Below the pieces are notes generated by a model. The model ran no database searches. It saw nothing but the letters and a program-made list of their open reading frames with translations, and was not told where the DNA came from. From JANXSD01 sp038206385 (GTDB lineage: Bacteria > Bacteroidota > Bacteroidia > AKYH767-A > OLB10): a DNA stretch of 64,000 nt. Shown piece after piece: positions 57,673 through 64,000 of the stretch. The stretch covers positions 1-64,000 of the forward strand of contig JBBRAW010000004.1 in NCBI GenBank assembly GCA_038206385.1. The letters are read 5' to 3'. Position 1 is the first letter of the stretch; the number at the start of each line of letters is the position of its first letter. Position numbers and translations under genes: made by a program.

Positions 57673-57855
57673 GAGTGCGGAATTTATGCGAAGATAATAA
57701 ATGAGTTAAATTGCAGAGGTCAATAATGCATTCTAAAAGTTATTTTTATCATTCCTTATGCTTTATAACACTATTTCGTGTTTTGATGATAATAAGGGAA
57801 CATTTCATTGCTGTAATAATACCGATATTCGCACTTTCAAACAAAAAACACATTC

Positions 57856-58278
57856 ATGTACAAACATAAAACGCAAATTCAAATTCGCTTTAAAGATGTA
57901 GATGCTATGGGCCATGTCAATAATGCGAACCATTTCACCTATTTCGAAATTGCTAGAGTTCATTATTTTAATGAAGTGGTGAATGAAACGATTAACTGGA
58001 GCAAGCAAGGAATTATTCTTGCTCACATGGAAATAGATTATAGAAACCCAATTCTATTGACGGATGAAGTATGGGTTTATACTGGAATTATTCATTTAGG
58101 AATGAAAAGTTTTGAAGTAGGGTATCAAATTATTCGCATCATTAATGGTAAAGAAATTATCGCCGCAGAAGGAAAATCAGTTCAGGTTTGTTTTGATTAT
58201 GATACCAATAAAACGATTCCAATTCCAGATTTATGGAAACAGAAAGTATTGGCCTATGAACCTTCATTAAAAGGATAA
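57856..58278 (+). CDS. acyl-CoA thioesterase, 4-hydroxybenzoyl-CoA thioesterase fold
   Basis: 140 residues, the usual length for YbgC/FadM-type hotdog thioesterases. The active-site block is IQIRFKDVDAMGHVNNANHFTYFEIAR: Asp in DVDAMGHVNN is the catalytic residue of this group. IEYRNPILLTDEV-like text (MEIDYRNPILLTDEVWV) and the late AAEGKSVQVCFD complete the fold. It would hydrolyse acyl-CoA or a related thioester in the cytoplasm. Single gene between two divergently or convergently placed minus-strand groups; its end is 21 bases from the end of the gene at 58300. Confidence 0.92.
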   Translation: MYKHKTQIQIRFKDVDAMGHVNNANHFTYFEIARVHYFNEVVNETINWSKQGIILAHMEIDYRNPILLTDEVWVYTGIIHLGMKSFEVGYQIIRIINGKEIIAAEGKSVQVCFDYDTNKTIPIPDLWKQKVLAYEPSLKG

Positions 58279-58299
58279 GAGCCTTAACTAATACTTGCG

Positions 58300-59697
58300 C
58301 TAAAATAATTTCGCAAATCGTTTTGTAAAAACTTTCTGGTAACGAAGGTCGTTAAATGTATCTTGTTCTGGAAGAAAAAATATTTCATAACTAGCATTTT
58401 GAAATTTTAAAAGATCTGGTTCATCAATATAATATGCAAATTCCACAAAGTGATTTTCGTGCCCACGTTGAAGTACCAATAGATCTGCATTCCACCATCC
58501 AACAATTATTAAAGTATGTTTTTTTATGGATGAAATTTTCGATAAAACATTTGTTGCATACATAGTACGTTGTTGCCGCTTTGTAATGTCGGCCATCAAT
58601 AAACCAACGAATGGATCAATAGCCACTTTTTGACTAGCAATATTTTTTCGAATACTAAAATTGCTTTCTTTCGAACCTCGTAGTGGATCGGATAAATTAA
58701 TCCCAAAAGTAAAAGTTGAAATAACCATCAGTACTACCAATCCTTTAAACGATCGATCAGAAATGAGTAGCGTAAATGCCATCCAAACAAAAGGAATTAA
58801 TGGAATTACAAATGCGGCTTTAAGAGGACAACGCATAAATGATAATCCATATAAAAATATTGTAAGCATACTTATCGTCAAGATTTCTTTACTTCTATTT
58901 TTAGTATTTAAGATTGCTTCACAATATATTTTACGTTTATAAACGACGAATAAAATACTTATCAAAAGTGCAAGTACTCCGATAAACCCCCAAACAGCTA
59001 TAACCCCTTTGTAAAAAAATTTTGCAAAACTAGGTGGCGGAAAATGGTCGTAGTAAGTAAAAAAGCTTAATCCATAATTACGAAATACAGGAATGAAAAT
59101 TATCAAAGTAAAGAGAGAAGTGCAAAAAATTATTCTAGCAATATTTTTAATTCGCAATTCTTTTTCAGCGCAATGCCAAACCAATAAACAAAGTGGAATT
59201 ACCATTGCCCCAGATGTAATTCTACAACCAATTGCACATGCTAAAAATAATCCGGCAAAAACATTTCGATTATGAACAGCAAAATAAAATGCGATCAATA
59301 TAAATCCCATAGCCCACATATAATCCATATCGTTTGTGGAATTGATATAAATTATTGGTGTAATCGCAACTCCTATTCCTGCCCAAAGCCAATTTTTAAT
59401 ATTGAATTTTTTCAGCATTAATATAAAGCAGGCAATACCAATTGTACTGATGAAAAGCGTAATGAAATTATATACTATTGAACTCGAATTCCAAATCAAA
59501 GTATATACTAATTCTTGAAAAGGATGTCCTGGTAAACGTGATACTTCATAAACTCCAGTTTTGGCAATTCGCTCAGCGACTAATGGCAATGCCCAAGCAT
59601 CTTCTTCTGAACCAAAACCATAAAATAAAAAGGGAACTCTCGATAATGCAATCAAGATAACAACGAACCAAAAATATGTTCGTTCTTGCTTTGTCAT
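58300..59697 (-). CDS. multipass membrane protein, GT-C glycosyltransferase-like
   Basis: 465 residues with about ten membrane helices. After the first helix comes FYGFGSEEDAWALPLVAERIAKTGVYEVSRLPGHP, the acidic loop position of GT-C enzymes, and later YINSTNDMDYMWAMGFILIAFYF and GCRITSGAMVIPLCLL. I would place it in the GT39/DUF2029-like superfamily, with unknown acceptor. The soluble C-terminal part (from about 345) is periplasmic or cytoplasmic. Its ATG overlaps the stop of the S41 protease gene (ATGA), so translation is coupled. It is different in sequence from the GT-C-like protein at 43424. Confidence 0.72.
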   Translation of the reverse strand: MTKQERTYFWFVVILIALSRVPFLFYGFGSEEDAWALPLVAERIAKTGVYEVSRLPGHPFQELVYTLIWNSSSIVYNFITLFISTIGIACFILMLKKFNIKNWLWAGIGVAITPIIYINSTNDMDYMWAMGFILIAFYFAVHNRNVFAGLFLACAIGCRITSGAMVIPLCLLVWHCAEKELRIKNIARIIFCTSLFTLIIFIPVFRNYGLSFFTYYDHFPPPSFAKFFYKGVIAVWGFIGVLALLISILFVVYKRKIYCEAILNTKNRSKEILTISMLTIFLYGLSFMRCPLKAAFVIPLIPFVWMAFTLLISDRSFKGLVVLMVISTFTFGINLSDPLRGSKESNFSIRKNIASQKVAIDPFVGLLMADITKRQQRTMYATNVLSKISSIKKHTLIIVGWWNADLLVLQRGHENHFVEFAYYIDEPDLLKFQNASYEIFFLPEQDTFNDLRYQKVFTKRFAKLF

Positions 59698-61286
59698 GAA
59701 GGTTGATGAATCAATTCTAATGCTTTTTTATAGGCATTATCCATATCATGAAGTACAGGATAAAGTCCTTCATTTTGCCAAATCAATCGTGCGATATACG
59801 CCTTCAGCTGATTGCGAATCATGGGTGCTGATTTTTTCAAACCCTTTTCATCTTTAACAACACCTTCTTTCGAAGAAAATTGCGTAAAGTCATTTAAGAT
59901 AGCGTCATCAATTTGAAAAGTAGTTCTAAAGGCTTCAGCATTTTTGAAGTTCTTTAAATAATCACGATGTGTATCTACATAATTATAGGCAAATTGATTT
60001 ACTAATCCCATTGCAAATAATCGGTTCATGTATTCACTTTCATACGTTGTATCAAGAGGCACAAACACGTCAGGCATGATTCCACCACCACCATAAACTG
60101 TTTTACCTCCGGGAGTATGAAACTTTAAACTATCCACTAAATGAATACTATCTTTATTTACTAATTCACCGTGTTTGTAACGATCTATTACTTCTTCATC
60201 GTAAGCTTCAATACCATGCGAATATGATTTTTGAATTGATCTACCAGTAGGCGTATAATAGCGTGCGATGGTTAATCGAATTGCTGATCCATCAGGTAAA
60301 ACTGTTTGTTCTTGTACTAATCCTTTTCCAAAAGATCGTCGTCCAACAATTGTTGCTCTGTCCCAATCTTGCAAAGCACCTGAAACAATTTCTGAAGCAG
60401 AAGCAGAACCTTCATCCACTAATACAATTAATTTACCGCTCTCAAAAATTCCCGGTTGATTTGCATAATAACTTGATCGTGGTCGTGATTTACCTTGTGT
60501 ATAAACGATCATTTTTTTTCCTCCCAAAAATTCGTCGGCAATTTTCGTAGCTGCATCTAAAAAGCCTCCTGGATTACCTCTTAAATCAAGGATAAGTTTT
60601 TGCATTCCTTGCTCTTTTAATTTATTCATTGCAACCATAAACTCATCATACGTTGTAGCGGCAAATCGACTAATTTTTATGTAGCCAGTTTTGGGATCGG
60701 CCATGTAATACGTATCAACGCTATAAATGGGAATTTTTCCTCGTGTGATTTTGAAGTCAAGAAATTTCGGAGAATTTTTTCTGAATATCGAAACTGTAAC
60801 CATAGTTCCTCCTTTGCCACGAAGCGCTTTAAAAACTTTTTCATTGGTGATAGCAGTGCCTGTCATCTTTTTACCATCTACCTTGATGATACGATCGCCG
60901 GGCATCACACCAACACGCTCACTAGGACCTCCAGAGATAGCGGTTACCACCATGATAGTATCTTGCTGCAAATGAAATTCAATTCCTACACCTTCAAAAT
61001 TTCCTTCTAATGGTTCGTTAGCAGATGCTAAATCTTCAGCAGGAATATAAGCAGAATGAGGATCTAATTGCTCCAACATTTTTTCGATGGAGGAATTTAT
61101 GAGTTGAGTTCGATTTACTGTATCAACATATTCTTGTTGGATGTAATCAAGAATATCGGATATTTTATTGGAAGAATTCGCTCGTGGTGCAGGAACAATT
61201 TTACTACCTATAAAAATTCCTGATGCTAATATAAATCCAAAAATAAGTGGTAAGAATATTTTTTTTCCTGTTGGAGTATCGCTCAT
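59694..61286 (-). CDS. S41 family C-terminal processing peptidase
   Basis: 530 residues from the ATG at 61286; a TTG at 61304 is a weaker alternative because it overlaps the previous gene. An N-terminal membrane anchor (IFLPLIFGFILASGIFIGSKI) places it in the periplasm. PDZ domain (about 78-165; GVGIEFHLQQDTIMVVTAISGGPSERVGVMPGDRIIKVDGK). The catalytic dyad is Ser in DEGSASASEIV (about 295) and Lys in FGKGLVQEQ (about 319), as in CtpA/Prc. Substrate peptides enter through the PDZ. It is the middle gene of an operon with dCMP deaminase and the membrane glycosyltransferase-like gene. Confidence 0.94.
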   Translation of the reverse strand: MSDTPTGKKIFLPLIFGFILASGIFIGSKIVPAPRANSSNKISDILDYIQQEYVDTVNRTQLINSSIEKMLEQLDPHSAYIPAEDLASANEPLEGNFEGVGIEFHLQQDTIMVVTAISGGPSERVGVMPGDRIIKVDGKKMTGTAITNEKVFKALRGKGGTMVTVSIFRKNSPKFLDFKITRGKIPIYSVDTYYMADPKTGYIKISRFAATTYDEFMVAMNKLKEQGMQKLILDLRGNPGGFLDAATKIADEFLGGKKMIVYTQGKSRPRSSYYANQPGIFESGKLIVLVDEGSASASEIVSGALQDWDRATIVGRRSFGKGLVQEQTVLPDGSAIRLTIARYYTPTGRSIQKSYSHGIEAYDEEVIDRYKHGELVNKDSIHLVDSLKFHTPGGKTVYGGGGIMPDVFVPLDTTYESEYMNRLFAMGLVNQFAYNYVDTHRDYLKNFKNAEAFRTTFQIDDAILNDFTQFSSKEGVVKDEKGLKKSAPMIRNQLKAYIARLIWQNEGLYPVLHDMDNAYKKALELIHQPS

Positions 61287-61287
61287 A

Positions 61288-61755
61288 TTATTTTGCTTCT
61301 TCAATCTTAAACTGTATTACATCAACACCAAAGCGTTGTAAAAAATCAACTCCTTCTTCAACACTTATACCTTTGTAGGATGCATACGAATCTTTATAAA
61401 CTACTCTTTTAATTCCTGTTGTATAAATTATTCTTGCACAAGGCAAACATGGTGATAAGGTAACGTATAAAGTTGCTCCTTCTAAAGTAATTTGATTTTT
61501 TGCTGCATATAAAATCGCATTCGCTTCTGCATGTAGTGCTAGTGAACAACCACCTTTGCGATCGCGCGGACAACCAGTTTCGGGCCACTCAATATCGCAA
61601 TTGTGTGTTCCTGCTGGAGGGCCGTTATATCCGAGTGAAACAATTCGTGTATCTTTTGAGAGTACTGCCCCTACTTGCGCCATCACACAGTGTGATTTCT
61701 TGGCTAGATTAACTGCCAAACCCATGTAAATTTCGTCGAAACTAACTTTGTTCAT
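61288..61755 (-). CDS. deoxycytidylate (dCMP) deaminase family protein
   Basis: 155 residues from the ATG at 61755 (a TTG three codons earlier is less likely). Zinc site: His-Ala-Glu in LHAEANAILYA (about 74) and the two cysteines in LSPCLPCARIIYTTG. LGYNGPPAGTHNCDIEWPETGCPRD is typical of the ComEB/dCMP deaminase group: the early Cys and His contribute a second zinc site. It converts dCMP to dUMP, feeding dTTP synthesis, complementing the thymidine kinase at 33639. A good promoter lies just upstream; the S41 protease begins directly after its stop. Confidence 0.93.
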   Translation of the reverse strand: MNKVSFDEIYMGLAVNLAKKSHCVMAQVGAVLSKDTRIVSLGYNGPPAGTHNCDIEWPETGCPRDRKGGCSLALHAEANAILYAAKNQITLEGATLYVTLSPCLPCARIIYTTGIKRVVYKDSYASYKGISVEEGVDFLQRFGVDVIQFKIEEAK

Positions 61756-61761
61756 CGGCGA

Positions 61762-61798
61762 CAAAGATAGTTAAGCGATCTGAATGCATCAGCAAAAA
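61762..61798 (-). promoter_or_regulatory. predicted promoter of the dCMP deaminase operon
   Basis: On the minus strand TTTTTG (61793-61798) and TATCTTTG (61762-61769) are separated by 23 bases. The -7 element ends seven bases before the ATG at 61755, again predicting a nearly leaderless mRNA. Confidence 0.5.
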
Positions 61799-61818
61799 TT
61801 TCATCCATACACTATAAA

Positions 61819-62481
61819 TCAATTGCTGTATTTTTTAATGAATTTACTTTCAGGAAATAACGATTTTGCAATTTCACCTAAATATAATTTAACACGAAAT
61901 GAAAACATAGGCGAATTGAAATTTGTATCTACCTCGGGATTACTAATGAGCATCAATCGAATTCCAACTCCTGCGCCTATTCCTACCCATTTTATAATTT
62001 TATAAGAGGCATTTAATCCCACATCATGAACCAGTACACCATGATTATAAATTGATCTCGGGTGATTCGATTTATCATAATACTGAAAATAAGATTTCCC
62101 ATATCCCAAACTCATTGGAACACTTAATTGCCATGCATCTTTGTCATAAAAAATATATTCAGCCATCAATGGATAATAACGTAAATATAATTGTGCTAAA
62201 ACTTGATGGTCGATATGGTACGTATTATTCCATTCTGATTTCGGTAATACTACCTTTTCAATAATGTCTGCTTTGATTTTATTATATCCAAAAGCAATAC
62301 GCCATTTTTTTTTGTAAGATACCCCCGCTTTAAAGCCCCATACATCTGCACTTTTGTTTCCAATAAAAGAATAATAAGTATCCAATTGAAAATACGGCGC
62401 CAAAGGAACTCTCATGCTCGGTGAAGATGCATGAAGTAAGAATGGTGTTAATACTAATAGAATGATGAAAGCGCGTAACAT
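61819..62481 (-). CDS. secreted / outer-membrane-type protein of unknown function
   Basis: 220 residues from the ATG at 62481, which begins a signal peptide directly (MLRAFIILLVLTPFLLHASS); the frame extends to 62517, but the extra 12 codons spoil the signal. The mature protein is Tyr/Lys-rich with alternating strands such as VWGFKAGVSYKKKWRIAFGYNKI, LAQLYLRYYPLMAEYIFY and IGAGVGIRLMLI, which suggests an outer-membrane beta barrel of about eight strands. The tail ends SKFIKKYSN. No family recognised. It is a single-gene unit, 63 bases after (downstream of) the start of the dCMP deaminase gene. Confidence 0.72.
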   Translation of the reverse strand: MLRAFIILLVLTPFLLHASSPSMRVPLAPYFQLDTYYSFIGNKSADVWGFKAGVSYKKKWRIAFGYNKIKADIIEKVVLPKSEWNNTYHIDHQVLAQLYLRYYPLMAEYIFYDKDAWQLSVPMSLGYGKSYFQYYDKSNHPRSIYNHGVLVHDVGLNASYKIIKWVGIGAGVGIRLMLISNPEVDTNFNSPMFSFRVKLYLGEIAKSLFPESKFIKKYSN

Positions 62482-62611
62482 TACAACAAATGTAAATAGG
62501 CTCGAGCGATTATCCATTATGATTGAAAGAATGATTGAGAAGAAGGACTTGGATAGTTCAAAATTGCTTTTTTCAAAACTAAAATGTTGTTAATTTGTTC
62601 TGATAATATTT

Positions 62612-63439
62612 TCATATTACAAGCAGGAATGATTGCAAGAACATATTGCCATCCATCAATACAGTATAACGATTATAAGAATCTTTTTCTTTGAGAAAGA
62701 ATAAACTTAAAATGGTTATGATTGATGAACCTATTAACACGCTATCATTATAAATTGTACGAAATGGAATTTCAACAAATGCTGATCTCACAACTGTTAA
62801 CGCTAAGAAAAGTAACAAAAGTATAACACAAAGTATTTTAATTTTTTGATAACCATATATAACGGGAAGTGTTTTAATATTCTGATTACGATCGGTATCA
62901 AGATCCCGAAGATCTACAGCAAAACATATTGCCAGTATATAAATGAATCTCGAAGTAAATAAATACATTTCCCCTCCTACATATCCCGATTGATGCGCAG
63001 GAAACCAAACTGTTGTTGTCGACCAAACAAATGCAAGTAACATATTTTTAATTAATGGGATAGATCGCAATCCACTTTTTAATTTTCCTTGAATGTTCCA
63101 TTGTGAAAAATATAATCCAGAAATTAAACCCATCATAAAAGCTCCAATTTTTGCAGAAGCGGGAAGTTGAACCAATGTGAAAAGTACTATTAATACTAAA
63201 AATGATAATACAAATTTATTGTATTTTGCCTGAAGCTTGATTTGAAATGGCATTCGTGTAATTACAGGTTGCCAATGAGCTATTCGATATGCAAGCAATG
63301 TTGCTGAACCTAAAAAAAGTAACAATTGCCATGAAGGCCAAATATTAAAAAGTTGTAGTGATGTTGATGAAGCGTAAAAAACAGCCGTTAAGGCGAGTAT
63401 GCATTGATGAATGATCCGAAAGTTGTTTTTTGTTAACAT
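62612..63439 (-). CDS. UbiA-superfamily prenyltransferase-like membrane protein
   Basis: 275 residues from the ATG at 63439 (an in-frame TTG at 63469 is less likely). About eight membrane helices. The second Asp-rich loop is intact: VDLRDLDTDRNQNIKTLPVIYG (about 180-200) has the DxxDxxxD pattern of UbiA enzymes. The first, N(D)xxxD loop is not obvious: only HWQPVITRMPFQIKLQAKYN is found in the expected place, so the catalytic Asp pair may be absent. RSIPLIKNMLLAFVWSTTTVW is family-typical. It may be a diverged member or act on a different lipid. Its product could be a quinone, heme A or carotenoid-type lipid. Confidence 0.78.
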   Translation of the reverse strand: MLTKNNFRIIHQCILALTAVFYASSTSLQLFNIWPSWQLLLFLGSATLLAYRIAHWQPVITRMPFQIKLQAKYNKFVLSFLVLIVLFTLVQLPASAKIGAFMMGLISGLYFSQWNIQGKLKSGLRSIPLIKNMLLAFVWSTTTVWFPAHQSGYVGGEMYLFTSRFIYILAICFAVDLRDLDTDRNQNIKTLPVIYGYQKIKILCVILLLLFLALTVVRSAFVEIPFRTIYNDSVLIGSSIITILSLFFLKEKDSYNRYTVLMDGNMFLQSFLLVI

Positions 63440-63586
63440 CTCAACTTTGGTTGTTTTGAAAATTTTCAATTCAATAATTATTTTATGAAATGAATGGCTT
63501 AAATAAATTCGAAATAAAAAAAATTACCTTACTGAAACTAATTTGGTATACTTCACTATTAGCAATCTCCACTTCTGAAATTTCTG

Positions 63587-64000
63587 CTATTTATTTTTCT
63601 CGTAAATAATGATAGCCGCAAGACTAATTCCCATACTAATATAACCCCATTTCAAACTCTGCTGAATTTTAATATTACGTGCTGATTTTTGATAACCTAG
63701 TCGAAATGGTTCTGTGCTTGACAACTGTTTGTCGTAACTCGATGGCAATTGCAGGTTTTTAGAGTTAAATCTGCCAATAATTACACTGTAAATCATCGGA
63801 ACAGGAAGTGCATAAAAAGATAACACACTCGACCCAACTCCTATTGCAGCAGCAGCAATACTATTTGCTGGTTTACGATAATATAAATGTGCTGCTTGTT
63901 CCCCTTTGATATACTCTTTTGCTTCTGCAATTGAAAAATCAAGACTATCAGGCATGTAAACCATCTCTTCCGTGTTATCCGCTTTTACAATGGAAAACAC
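63587..64000 (-). CDS. unknown protein, 5' end cut by the window edge
   Basis: 137 residues are visible and the frame runs open to the last base, so the N-terminus is missing. The part seen has YMPDSLDFSIAEAKEYIKGEQAAHLYYRKPANSIAAAAIG, one or two membrane-like stretches (SSVLSFYALPVPMIYSVIIG and WGYISMGISLAAIIIYE) and a short C-terminal tail EKNK. I do not know a named family. The phrase GEQAAHLYYRKPAN... looks like a conserved module of unnamed Bacteroidota membrane proteins. The 117 bases between this gene and the UbiA-like gene (63470-63586) hold nothing else I can assign. Confidence 0.6.
   Translation of the reverse strand: MFSIVKADNTEEMVYMPDSLDFSIAEAKEYIKGEQAAHLYYRKPANSIAAAAIGVGSSVLSFYALPVPMIYSVIIGRFNSKNLQLPSSYDKQLSSTEPFRLGYQKSARNIKIQQSLKWGYISMGISLAAIIIYEKNK

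Noticed and set aside
1..64000. tRNA, rRNA, prophage, insertion sequence
   Set aside because: No cloverleaf, rRNA, integrase or transposase sequence was recognised on either strand.

Overview
The window is a 64 kb piece of an AT-rich Bacteroidota chromosome, probably from the Chitinophagia/Sphingobacteriia/Flavobacteriia part of the phylum; I cannot place it more finely. The evidence is the number of secreted proteins with type IX secretion (T9SS) C-terminal sorting domains, a TonB-dependent receptor with HmuY-like partners, a fused MurF-alanine racemase, a GIN-domain (DUF2807) protein, and several promoters with the Bacteroidota -7 element TAnnTTTG. I found no rRNA, tRNA, CRISPR array, insertion sequence or prophage.

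Layout. 1-700 is a gene-free repeat island. 704-10843 is mixed housekeeping: an unknown outer-membrane-type protein, DUF2721, methylmalonyl-CoA epimerase, rhomboid protease, a T9SS protein, a WD40 protein, ruvB, a 67-bp palindromic tandem repeat, DUF1801, queG, a small unknown protein, ubiX and a small beta-barrel. 11136-26291 is the most distinctive region: three consecutive two-gene modules, each a small secreted protein (124-132 aa) followed by a giant multidomain T9SS surface protein (1388-1623 aa). 26377-28574 holds an M28 peptidase translationally coupled to an unknown coiled-coil-type protein. 28808-33363 is a probable heme-uptake operon (TonB receptor, HmuY-like lipoprotein, HmuY-like T9SS protein) closed by a strong terminator. 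33639-37937 is tdk, murF/alr and a cardiolipin synthase-like enzyme. 38001-40069 has a broken T9SS tail, a T9SS propeller-like protein and a small secreted protein.

40195-47817 carries radA, a GNAT acetyltransferase, a dipeptide epimerase, a GT-C-like membrane protein, lnt and lpdA. 47818-48221 is a second repeat-rich gap, one element of which is an inverted copy of a sequence at 124-205. 48222-54890 has an MFS transporter, then a sigma54-dependent response regulator and a giant hybrid histidine kinase with six PAS domains. 54934-57672 is a minus-strand group of GIN lipoprotein, unknown secreted protein and GT4 glycosyltransferase. 57856-64000 holds a thioesterase, the dCMP deaminase / S41 protease / GT-C membrane protein operon, a secreted unknown, a UbiA-type prenyltransferase and a gene cut by the window edge.

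Several genes serve the cell envelope: peptidoglycan (murF/alr, the muropeptide-type epimerase), lipoproteins (lnt), phospholipid (PLD enzyme), surface glycans (GT4 and GT-C proteins) and a large set of T9SS cargo. The best candidate for an undescribed system is the triplicated small-protein/giant-surface-protein module.
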